From the NCBI GenBank assembly GCA_016937135.1, contig JAFGWO010000254.1, forward strand, positions 1-13,221: a stretch of 13,221 bases of DNA, given 5' to 3'. The notes beneath the pieces were generated by a model, which was not told where the DNA came from, ran no database searches, and was given only the letters and a program-made list of their open reading frames with translations. The position numbers and the translations under genes were made by a program. Positions 7,222 to 13,221 of the stretch are shown here, piece by piece; positions within the stretch are counted from its first letter, which is position 1; each line of letters begins with the position of its first letter. This DNA is from Pseudomonadota bacterium (lineage in GTDB: Bacteria; BMS3Abin14).

Positions 7222-7248
7222 TTGCGGTATTCCCAAAAACAGTATAGA
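7222..7248 (+). promoter_or_regulatory. Candidate promoter of the higBA pair
   Basis: TTGCGG (7222-7227) and TATAGA (7243-7248) are separated by 15 bases, a short spacer. The predicted start of transcription would fall within a few bases of the higB ATG at 7257, and no Shine-Dalgarno is visible before that ATG. The message may therefore be leaderless or nearly so. The upstream palindrome AAAATATTTT (7199-7208) and an AT-rich stretch are alternative promoter or operator elements. Confidence 0.35.
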
Positions 7249-7256
7249 CTTTTTTC

Positions 7257-7535
7257 ATGATAAAAAGCTTCCGATGCCGGGACACGGAACGCCTGTTCAA
7301 TGACAAGCCGGTCCAGCGCTTCCGTGTCATTGAGCGCTCTGCCCGGCGGAGGCTCCTGATGCTCCACCGGGCTGGCGAGCTTAATGATCTCCGTGTGCCG
7401 CCGGGAAATCGCCTGGAAGCCTTAATGGGGAACCGCTCGGGCCAGTTCAGCATCAGGATAAATGACCAGTGGCGGATCTGCTTCCAATGGGAAAGCGGGG
7501 ACGCATATGATGTTGAAATAACAGATTATCATTAG
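7257..7535 (+). CDS. higB: HigB-type toxin (RelE/ParE superfamily)
   Basis: This is a 92-residue basic protein with the compact RelE-like layout: helical N-terminal half (KSFRCRDTERLF, then RRRLLMLHRAGELNDLR) and C-terminal strands with RSGQFSIRINDQWRICF. It ends in VEITDYH, the C-terminal His-bearing end typical of HigB. HigB toxins bind the ribosome and cut mRNA during translation. The length is normal and no frame damage is visible, so the toxin is probably intact. The toxin comes first and the antitoxin second, the reversed order characteristic of hig loci. Start ATG 7257 has no ribosome site (the upstream bases are a T-run), suggesting weak or leaderless initiation, which would limit toxin output. 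It lies in an AT-richer patch after glnS and is likely an acquired module. Confidence 0.93.
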   Translation: MIKSFRCRDTERLFNDKPVQRFRVIERSARRRLLMLHRAGELNDLRVPPGNRLEALMGNRSGQFSIRINDQWRICFQWESGDAYDVEITDYH

Positions 7536-7548
7536 CGAGGTGATGAAA

Positions 7549-7848
7549 ATGGCTACGAAGCTGGAGTTGATTAAACCTGGGGAAATTCTCCTTGAGGAGT
7601 TCATGAGGCCCCTGGGAATCAGCCAGAACAGGCTGTCCAGGGACATCAATGTACCTGTCGGCAGGATCAACGATATCATTCACGGACGAAGATCTATCAC
7701 GGCCAACACGGCACTTAGACTGGGCAAGTATTTCGGAATGACAGCCGAGTTCTGGATGGGACTCCAGGCCGAGTACGACTTGCGTATGGCCAGGAGGGAT
7801 TTCTGGCCGGGAGAAAAGGACAAGGTGAGAAAAGCTCCGGCGGCTTAA
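7549..7848 (+). CDS. higA: HigA-type antitoxin with helix-turn-helix domain
   Basis: This 99-residue protein starts at ATG 7549, with GAGGTGA (7537-7543) 5 bases upstream; in-frame GTG 7540 and ATG 7543 overlap that ribosome site and are less likely. The opening LIKPGEILLEEFM and then LGISQNRLSRDINVPVGRIN, IIHGRRSIT and TALRLGKYFG (about residues 8-64) is the XRE-family HTH of HigA antidotes, followed by FWMGLQAEYDL. It neutralises the preceding toxin and normally represses its own operon by binding near the toxin start. Its start lies 13 bases after the toxin stop, so the pair is co-transcribed. The stronger ribosome site here than on the toxin fits the need for antitoxin excess. Confidence 0.94.
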   Translation: MATKLELIKPGEILLEEFMRPLGISQNRLSRDINVPVGRINDIIHGRRSITANTALRLGKYFGMTAEFWMGLQAEYDLRMARRDFWPGEKDKVRKAPAA

Positions 7849-8059
7849 GAATGCGGAAGTTGAAATCATTAAAGAAATAGTGTGCGGATTAAGAATTTGA
7901 TTTCTCACGCACCAGGACCTTATAAGTTTCAAAGCTAGCCAATAACCGGCTGTTCGTGAGATTTACCTGCTGAACGGTCCTTCTGTTTTTACCCCAGCCG
8001 ACGAGCCATACCTTGGCCGCGAGTCGGTTTACCATTTTGACCAGGTGATAATTTCTTGC

Positions 8060-8596
8060 ATGGAAGCGAACCAGCATGTGGCGAAATACACAATCAGGCA
8101 CCACCAAAAACTTTCAAAGCTGCAACTCTATGCGTGCGAGGTTATTCCCCAAGGAATAAGTATCGCCCTAAGCATCAGGGAGCTCGTCAGGCAAGGGTTT
8201 CTCTATGGAGCCTCGGTTTTGATAAGACATTTAATTGAACGCGCCGGAATAATTTCCTTTTTGTGTGAGAATCCCGCGGCTGTTGAAATCTGGGAGAGAG
8301 GCTGGAAATACAAGGAACGGCCAAACATGGATGAAATGCTTTCCTCGATGTCAAAAAATGCTGATTCGGAAACCAGAAAAATTATCAAACGCCGTCACAA
8401 TAGTGATGTCCATGGCGATCCCTTTTCGGTAAAAAATTCTTTCACTGCTTTGAAAACTGGAACTCGTGGGTACTCCTCGTCGAAGATTCTTGATAACCCG
8501 GAGTTGTGTGATCAAGTTTGCTTTGAATCCTGCTGCTATTTAATTGTCATCATGGGAAGGATGATAGAAATTTTCCCTTATAAACACTACATTTAA
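8060..8596 (+). CDS. Hypothetical protein, possibly DUF5677-like, with doubtful 5' end
   Basis: This is a 178-residue mostly helical protein from ATG 8060, with AGGTGA (8043-8048) 11 bases upstream; GTG 8045 in frame is an alternative giving 183 residues without a ribosome site. The core ALSIRELVRQGFLYGASVLIRHLIERAGIISFL, then EIWERGWKYKE and RHNSDVHGDPF, resembles DUF5677-type proteins (repeated helices, an R/E-rich motif, and a late Ser/His-Gly motif). That assignment is by memory and tentative. The frame stays open upstream to the TAA at 7943-7945 with protein-like sequence but no ATG/GTG/TTG before 8045, so the gene may be N-terminally truncated or begin at a rare codon. Base composition and codons (ATA, TTA, AAA) are AT-richer than the flanking genes, which points to transfer. 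No partner gene is evident; function unknown. Confidence 0.6.
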   Translation: MEANQHVAKYTIRHHQKLSKLQLYACEVIPQGISIALSIRELVRQGFLYGASVLIRHLIERAGIISFLCENPAAVEIWERGWKYKERPNMDEMLSSMSKNADSETRKIIKRRHNSDVHGDPFSVKNSFTALKTGTRGYSSSKILDNPELCDQVCFESCCYLIVIMGRMIEIFPYKHYI

Positions 8597-8701
8597 ACAG
8601 GATAATCCGGGTTAGTTTTATTATTACATGATTCCAGTCCCGTTTTTTCTCTGCGTCTTCTTTGGCTCCTGGTGAGCCTGCCCTAAACGGTTTTCAGCGA
8701 T

Positions 8702-8728
8702 AAAAAAGCGGCCTTAAGCGGCCGCTCC
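8702..8728 (-). terminator. Rho-independent terminator of gltX
   Basis: Read on the minus strand, AGCGGCC and GGCCGCT (plus coordinates 8720-8726 and 8707-8713) form a 7-bp GC-rich stem with a six-base loop. It is followed by a T-run (the A-run at 8702-8707 on the plus strand). It lies about 28 bases beyond the gltX stop. On the plus strand the hairpin has only a weak CCTTTTCC tail, so it acts mainly for gltX, though it could slow transcripts from the island. Confidence 0.82.
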
Positions 8729-8753
8729 TTTTCCACTTTTCACTTGTTACTTT

Positions 8754-10163
8754 CTACTGGTTCCTGATCCACTCCCTCGCTCTTGCAATCCTTTTTAACG
8801 TTTTCTCTTTGCCCAGCACCTCCATGACCTCGAACAGCCCGGGACTGTCCTTCCGGAAGGTGAGGGCCACGCGCAGGGGCTGGGCCAGGACCTTGAGCTT
8901 CAAGCCCCGGGTCTCAAGCCAGTCCTTCGTTTTCGAGTAGAGGGTTTCATGATCGAAAGGATCAACGGTCTCGAGGAATTCCCCCGCTTTTTCCATGAGG
9001 GGCTCGATATCGGTTGTCAGAAACTTCTGGGCCGGCTCTGCCTCGTAGGGGAGCTCCTTAAAATAAAAGTCCGCTTTCCCGGCCATTTCCACCAGGGTTA
9101 GGGATCTTTCCCGCAGCGTCAGGACTAGTTTTTCAAGCCATTCCAGGTCCGGAGCCTGGTCTACGACCCCCGTTTTTTCCAGAAAGGGGATAAGGCGCCG
9201 TGCGATCTCCCCGGAGGGGACCCGTTTCATCCACTGGCCGTTGAGCCACTCCAGCTTCTGGTGGTCAAAAACCGCTGGCGATTTCCCCACATCCTCCAGC
9301 CTCCAGTGTTCCAGGACTTCTTCCAGACTGAAGATCTCCTGGTCCCCATGGGACCATCCCAACCTCACCAGGTAGTTTACCAGGGCTTCGGGCAGATAAC
9401 CCATCTCCATGAATTCCGAGATAGATGCGGCCCCATGCCGTTTGCTGAGCTTCTCCCGGTCTGGACCCAGAATGAGGGACATGTGCCCGAATTTCGGGAC
9501 CAGATAGCCGAAGGCTTCGTAAAGCTGGACCTGGCGCGGCGTGTTGGAAAGGTGGTCTTCGCCCCGGATCACATGAGTGACACCCATGAGGGCGTCATCC
9601 ACGACAACGGTCAGGTTGTAGGTCGGGGACCCGTCGGACCTGCGGATGATGAGGTCGTCCATCTGTGTCTGATCGAAAGTTACAGAACCCCTGATAAGGT
9701 CATCGATAACGATCTGACCATCCTGGGGCGCCTTGAAGCGGAGGGTGTGCTCCCCGGACCGCTCCCCTTCTTTCAGGTTCCGGCACCGTCCGTCGTATTT
9801 TAAGGGAAGGTTTTGGGCAAGGGCCTTTTTACGCATGGCGTCCAGTTCCGCGGGGGTGCAGAAACACCGGTAGGCCTTGCCGGAGGCCAGAAGACGGTCG
9901 ATATGTTCGTTGTAAAGATCCAGGCGCTCCGTCTGGACGAAAGGGCCCTCGTCCCAGTCAAGGCCCATCCAATCCAGGCCGTCGAGGATCCACCGGATCG
10001 CTTCGGCGGTTGACCGGTTAAGGTCCGTATCCTCAATCCGCAGGATGAATTTACCCGCGTTCTGCCGGGCGAAAAGCCAGTTGTACAGGGCTGTCCGGAC
10101 CCCTCCGATGTGCAGATAGCCTGTCGGGCTGGGGGCAAAACGGACTCGGATTTCGTTGGGCAT
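8754..10163 (-). CDS. gltX: Glutamyl-tRNA synthetase
   Basis: This is a 469-residue class I synthetase of normal bacterial GluRS length. RFAPSPTGYLHIGGVRTALYN carries the HIGH-equivalent HIGG at 18-21. LRIEDTD (41-47) is the glutamate-pocket motif, GEDHLSNTPRQ is at 201-211, and the KMSKS counterpart KLSKR is at 238-242; the C-terminal anticodon-binding helical domain follows. It charges tRNA-Glu in the cytoplasm. In the zinc-site region, C100 and C102 and C127 (in DGRCRN) are present, but the position after C127-x is Asn129 where the Escherichia coli enzyme has a histidine ligand, so metal binding may be altered. ATG 10163 is chosen over the adjacent GTG 10166 because AAGG (10174-10171) sits 7 bases upstream of it. 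It is convergent with the plus-strand island and 124 bases downstream of the Memo gene. Confidence 0.97.
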   Translation of the reverse strand: MPNEIRVRFAPSPTGYLHIGGVRTALYNWLFARQNAGKFILRIEDTDLNRSTAEAIRWILDGLDWMGLDWDEGPFVQTERLDLYNEHIDRLLASGKAYRCFCTPAELDAMRKKALAQNLPLKYDGRCRNLKEGERSGEHTLRFKAPQDGQIVIDDLIRGSVTFDQTQMDDLIIRRSDGSPTYNLTVVVDDALMGVTHVIRGEDHLSNTPRQVQLYEAFGYLVPKFGHMSLILGPDREKLSKRHGAASISEFMEMGYLPEALVNYLVRLGWSHGDQEIFSLEEVLEHWRLEDVGKSPAVFDHQKLEWLNGQWMKRVPSGEIARRLIPFLEKTGVVDQAPDLEWLEKLVLTLRERSLTLVEMAGKADFYFKELPYEAEPAQKFLTTDIEPLMEKAGEFLETVDPFDHETLYSKTKDWLETRGLKLKVLAQPLRVALTFRKDSPGLFEVMEVLGKEKTLKRIARAREWIRNQ

Positions 10164-10287
10164 CACCGTTCCTTTCAGGTTTAACTAATCGGAGAATATG
10201 GAATTTTTGCCTTCCCGGGATCGGGGCTTAATATCAATTAACTAAAATGAAGGGATGACTTTCCCTCCCATACCCTTGTTTTTCCCC

Positions 10288-11115
10288 TCATTGCACAACC
10301 ACCCCGGCATAGCCGACGACCTGCTGATAATCCCCGCTCACATCCCCCGAGGTGCCGTAGCGTATCAGTCTTGCCTGGCTGGCTCCGAGGGCGATGGAGG
10401 CGTAAAGCATGACGGCGCTGGGGATAACCCCGCACATGGATATGCGCCGATCCCTGACGATCCGCAGCAGTCCTTCCGGATCCAGGCTCAGGATCCTCGC
10501 GAGGGCTTCGGAATCCTTGGCCCTGGCGGACTCCTGGCTCTCGTAGTGGGTCATGTCGGAACTGGCCGCGATCAGGATCCTTTCATCACGACGGGAGATG
10601 ATATCGGCCAGACACTTCCCCACGAGGCGGCACTCCGCGTCGTCGAGCCTCGAAATGGTAATGGGGAGGATGCTGAGATCCCCATCCCCGCCATAGAAAA
10701 GGAAAGGGATCTGGACTTCGATGGAATGTTCCATCAGATGGGCCATTTCATCGGGGACCGCGAGATCGCAGTGCTCGAAAAGTTCCCCGGCCAACCCTTC
10801 GTTGACGGGAATATCCCCGAAGGGCATCCGCCAGAACCCGGAGGGGTAAACCGAGACGGCGGGGCCCCTCCTTGTGTGATTGGGTCCCAGGATGACGACG
10901 ACCCTCGGGATGGTTATGGCAGCGATCGTCTTTCCAGCGATGTCACCCGAGTAGACATATCCCGCGTGGGGCAGCACTGCGCCGATCGCGGTTTCCGATC
11001 CCCGGCTGGTGCCGATGCGGGAGGTGACCTCCTGCCTCAGGGTCTTTTCGTCCCCAGGGTAGAATCGATCCGCCACTACCGGCAAACGGATATTATCCTT
11101 TGCGCCTTCCGTCAT
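10288..11115 (-). CDS. Memo-family protein (AmmeMemoRadiSam system protein B)
   Basis: This 275-residue protein matches the Memo fold, which is related to class III extradiol dioxygenases. The putative metal or active-site residues are all present: His50 in LPHAGYVYSG, His80 in LGPNHT, Glu129-His130 in MEHSIEVQIPFL, Asp187 and His190 in SSDMTHY, and Cys228 in MCGVIP. The family occurs with AMMECR1 and radical-SAM proteins in a poorly understood bacterial and archaeal set; here Memo stands alone, with neither AMMECR1 fused nor a radical-SAM gene adjacent. It starts 3 bases after the stop of the flavoprotein-like gene; the ribosome site GGAGGGATGA overlaps that gene's end, so expression is coupled. 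The biochemical role is unknown in bacteria. Confidence 0.9.
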   Translation of the reverse strand: MTEGAKDNIRLPVVADRFYPGDEKTLRQEVTSRIGTSRGSETAIGAVLPHAGYVYSGDIAGKTIAAITIPRVVVILGPNHTRRGPAVSVYPSGFWRMPFGDIPVNEGLAGELFEHCDLAVPDEMAHLMEHSIEVQIPFLFYGGDGDLSILPITISRLDDAECRLVGKCLADIISRRDERILIAASSDMTHYESQESARAKDSEALARILSLDPEGLLRIVRDRRISMCGVIPSAVMLYASIALGASQARLIRYGTSGDVSGDYQQVVGYAGVVVQ

Positions 11116-11118
11116 CTC

Positions 11119-12567
11119 TCATCCCTCCCTCGCCAGTTTTCGTTGGAGGAGCCGCGCGGCGGAAATGGCCGCCAGCGCTTCCCCTTCCAGGCCAAGCTCC
11201 CAGGGGGCAGGGGAAAAGAGCAGTGCTTTGCCCTTCAGGACTGTCCTGATCGCCGCCTTGCCGAGGATACCGGGGCTCCAGGAGTTCAGGGGGCCGCCAA
11301 CGGGTCTGGGAATTGTGGACCCTTTGCCGGTGTTGGCATCGGTCAGGAGAAAGTCCATGCCCTCTGATAGGAAGGGTATCACGCCCTCTAGTGTCTGCAA
11401 CAGGTCTTCCCTCACCCCACTGGCAGCCTTTGGTGAAAAGGAGGCCAGTTCCTTGTCGGTGACGAGGGCTGTCACCGTGAGGGCCCTTTTGCCTTTCGGA
11501 GTGTCTTTCGAACCTGACGGGTTAAGCGCGAGATACAGGGATCTCCTGCTTAAAGGGCCCAGGCCCTTCTCCGGCATTATCAGGACGTCGTCGGCCATTC
11601 CCACAGGTACGTATCGTTCGTCCATCCCTATGAAAAACCGGAGGGGATAGCAAAGGGGGCGGTCCCGGGACGAGTCCTCATTCCGGCGGGGGGGGAGCCC
11701 CGGAATCCCCGATGAGATCCCTTCGGTCGTTGCCATATAGAGGGTTTTTACCTTTGTTCCATCGCCAAGATGCAGCTCCAGTCCCCCTTGTGGGTTCCTT
11801 TCAAACCCTGTGATCCCGGCGTTTTCTATGAGTTTCCCTCCGTATTCCTGGAAGCGCTGGATAAAGAGGTTTCTCAGGGCATCGGTCCCGCCCGGATCCC
11901 GGAACGTGCCCCTCTTCCCGATATTGTGGATCAGGGCCTGGGAAAGGGAAGGGAGTGACGATTTTTGCCAACCGGCCCCGAGTAAAGAGTTCTGAACATC
12001 AAAAAAATCCTTTTCCGGGCCCGGTTCGAGGGCAACGGTCGGATCCTTGACCTTCAAGGCACGGATGTAATCCCTGAAAAGCCCTGTCATCCCGGGGAGG
12101 TTGAAATACCCCTTTTCCATCCGGGCCAGATCATTCTGGCTTGCGTTCCACCGGTCAGCGATGGTGTCCCAGCGGCTGTAAATGTCCCTGAGTGTGTCGA
12201 TTTTATCCGGGAACTCCCGGGCCAGTTCAAGGATGAGTTTATCCCTTGCGGGAAAGACGCTGATCCTGTTACCCGGGAGGACCACCTGGTAGCTGACTTT
12301 ATTGCGGGTATAGGTTTTATGGATAAGGATCCGTCCAATGCCTACCTCGTCCAGCAACTTCCTCAGGATTCCGTTGTCATCCAGGCCGAACAGTGGGACC
12401 GGTCTTCTGCGGAAACAGTATCCCCGGGCTTCCCCTTCCTCGGGTCCCGGAATTTTGGGAAGGGAATCAACGATGAGGACCCTGCGGCCTTTTTTGGCCA
12501 GGAGAACCCCCAGGGCCAGAAGGGGAAAACGGGTGCTGATTATGGCGAGGTCATGGCCGGCAGGCAT
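11119..12567 (-). CDS. FAD-dependent oxidoreductase / phytoene-desaturase-like protein with eroded cofactor motifs
   Basis: This 482-residue protein keeps the layout of the CrtI/amine-oxidase family. It has an N-terminal Rossmann-like strand-helix-strand (about 5-35), a central PGGTDALRNLF-type segment then YGGKLIENAGITGFE (225-256), and a C-terminal GLEGEALAAISAARLL helix (about 460-475). The dinucleotide motif is not GxGxxG: residues 6-16 read DLAIISTRFPL, with no glycine, while the following LLAKKGRRVLIVDS is normal. The C-terminal segment before GLEGEAL reads FSPAPWE and lacks the usual Gly-Asp. Family fold is seen; FAD binding and catalysis are doubtful. It starts 2 bases after the purN stop with no clear ribosome site, implying translational coupling, and runs into the Memo gene with a 3-base gap. 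It may be a catalytically dead paralogue or a divergent subfamily. Function unknown. Confidence 0.78.
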   Translation of the reverse strand: MPAGHDLAIISTRFPLLALGVLLAKKGRRVLIVDSLPKIPGPEEGEARGYCFRRRPVPLFGLDDNGILRKLLDEVGIGRILIHKTYTRNKVSYQVVLPGNRISVFPARDKLILELAREFPDKIDTLRDIYSRWDTIADRWNASQNDLARMEKGYFNLPGMTGLFRDYIRALKVKDPTVALEPGPEKDFFDVQNSLLGAGWQKSSLPSLSQALIHNIGKRGTFRDPGGTDALRNLFIQRFQEYGGKLIENAGITGFERNPQGGLELHLGDGTKVKTLYMATTEGISSGIPGLPPRRNEDSSRDRPLCYPLRFFIGMDERYVPVGMADDVLIMPEKGLGPLSRRSLYLALNPSGSKDTPKGKRALTVTALVTDKELASFSPKAASGVREDLLQTLEGVIPFLSEGMDFLLTDANTGKGSTIPRPVGGPLNSWSPGILGKAAIRTVLKGKALLFSPAPWELGLEGEALAAISAARLLQRKLAREG

Positions 12568-12569
12568 TT

Positions 12570-13202
12570 TTATGGTTCATCGGTTTTGCGGGGGGCCGGA
12601 AGGATCACCACTTTCCGCCCTTCCAGGCGCAGGCGTCCCTGGGACCAGAGCCGGATGGATTCGGGGTAGATTCGGTGCTCCTCTGTGAGGATCCGTTCTG
12701 AAAGGGTTTGCTCGGTGTCATCCGGAAGGACGGGGACCACAGCCTGGAGGATAACAGGTCCCGTGTCCGTTCCCTCATCGACAAAATGGGTTGTGCATCC
12801 GGAAAACCGGACACCGTAATCGAAAGCCCGCCCCTGGGCGTGGGTTCCCGGGAAGCTTGGCAGGAGGGCAGGGTGGATGTTCATGATGCGTTGGGAAAAA
12901 TGGCGGACGAAACGGGGTGTAAAAACCCTCATAAAGCCGGCGAGAGCGATCAGGTCGACCCCATTGCCTTCCAGCGTGTTGATCAGCCTGTCCTCAAATT
13001 CCTCCCGGGTTGGAAACCCCGTGTGCCTGAGAATCCCGGTGGGGATGCCGTGTCTTTCGGCCCGGGTCAGACCGAAGGCGTCCTCCCTGTTGCTGATCAC
13101 GGCGGCGATGCTTACTCCCGAAAGGAACCCCGATTCCACCGAGTCGATGATGGCCTGGAGGTTTGTTCCGCTTCCGGAAATGAGGACCGCGATTTTTTTC
13201 AT
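12570..13202 (-). CDS. purN: Phosphoribosylglycinamide formyltransferase
   Basis: This 210-residue protein has the standard length of PurN. KKIAVLISGSGTNLQAII gives the phosphate-binding SGSGTN at 9-14. The formyltransferase catalytic triad is visible as Asn108 and His110 in IMNIHPALLPSFPG and Asp146 in VDEGTDTGPVI. It transfers a formyl group from 10-formyl-tetrahydrofolate to glycinamide ribonucleotide, the third step of purine synthesis, in the cytoplasm. Start ATG 13202 is followed by the expected KKIAVLISG; only 19 bases precede it, without a clear ribosome site, so whether purM or another pur gene lies just upstream cannot be seen. It leads a tightly packed run with the eroded flavoprotein-like gene and the Memo gene. 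Confidence 0.97.
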   Translation of the reverse strand: MKKIAVLISGSGTNLQAIIDSVESGFLSGVSIAAVISNREDAFGLTRAERHGIPTGILRHTGFPTREEFEDRLINTLEGNGVDLIALAGFMRVFTPRFVRHFSQRIMNIHPALLPSFPGTHAQGRAFDYGVRFSGCTTHFVDEGTDTGPVILQAVVPVLPDDTEQTLSERILTEEHRIYPESIRLWSQGRLRLEGRKVVILPAPRKTDEP

Positions 13203-13221
13203 GGAATGATCCGGATGCGGA

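Noticed and set aside
7889..8107. 72-codon minus-strand open frame in the island
   Set aside because: It overlaps the better-supported plus-strand frame, has no ribosome site noted and no recognisable family.
10255..11367. 370-codon plus-strand open frame opposite the Memo gene
   Set aside because: Shadow of the minus-strand gene, rich in Gly, Asp and Pro; the Memo reading has every expected active-site residue.
1..13221. CRISPR array, tRNA or rRNA genes, intact insertion sequence
   Set aside because: No regularly spaced direct repeats, no cloverleaf or rRNA motifs and no transposase-like reading frame were seen on either strand.

Overview
This window looks like a chromosomal segment of a GC-rich Gram-negative bacterium, most likely a deltaproteobacterium-like lineage (Desulfobacterota or a relative). 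The evidence is the Tol-Pal envelope operon with two lipoproteins, a TonB-type TolA, a Memo-family protein, and both a GlnRS and a GluRS. The lineage call is an inference from gene content and style; no marker in the window fixes it.

Layout. (1) Bases 1-4063, plus strand: the 3' part of the tol-pal operon, reading tolR (3' end only), a tolA/tonB-like gene, tolB, pal and a short coiled-coil lipoprotein in the place of ybgF/cpoB. A textbook intrinsic terminator closes it. A roughly 150-bp palindrome-rich, repeat-like element sits between tolB and pal. (2) Bases 4161-7131, plus strand: a PLP-dependent trans-sulfuration-type enzyme, then glutaminyl-tRNA synthetase starting at TTG. (3) Bases about 7132-8740: a visibly AT-richer accessory island holding a higBA toxin-antitoxin pair and an orphan small protein (possibly DUF5677-like) whose 5' end looks truncated. 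(4) Bases 8702-13202, minus strand, read right to left: purN, then an FAD/phytoene-desaturase-like protein with an eroded dinucleotide-binding motif, then a Memo (AmmeMemoRadiSam B) protein, with gaps of 2 and 3 bp between them. After a 124-bp gap comes gltX, with its own terminator converging on the island.

How the genes work together. TolR-TolA-TolB-Pal couple inner-membrane energy to the outer membrane and peptidoglycan during constriction and for outer-membrane integrity. glnS and gltX supply Gln-tRNA and Glu-tRNA. The PLP enzyme serves Cys/Met metabolism and purN serves purine synthesis. The two genes translated with purN (the degenerate flavoprotein-like protein and Memo) have no clear functional partner here and are the least understood part of the window.

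I see no CRISPR array, no rRNA or tRNA gene, and no intact transposase. No dramatic new system is evident. The best leads are the purN-eroded-flavoprotein-Memo operon, the replacement of CpoB by a TPR-less lipoprotein, the palindromic element inside the tol-pal operon, and the higBA/orphan-gene island between the two aminoacyl-tRNA synthetase genes.
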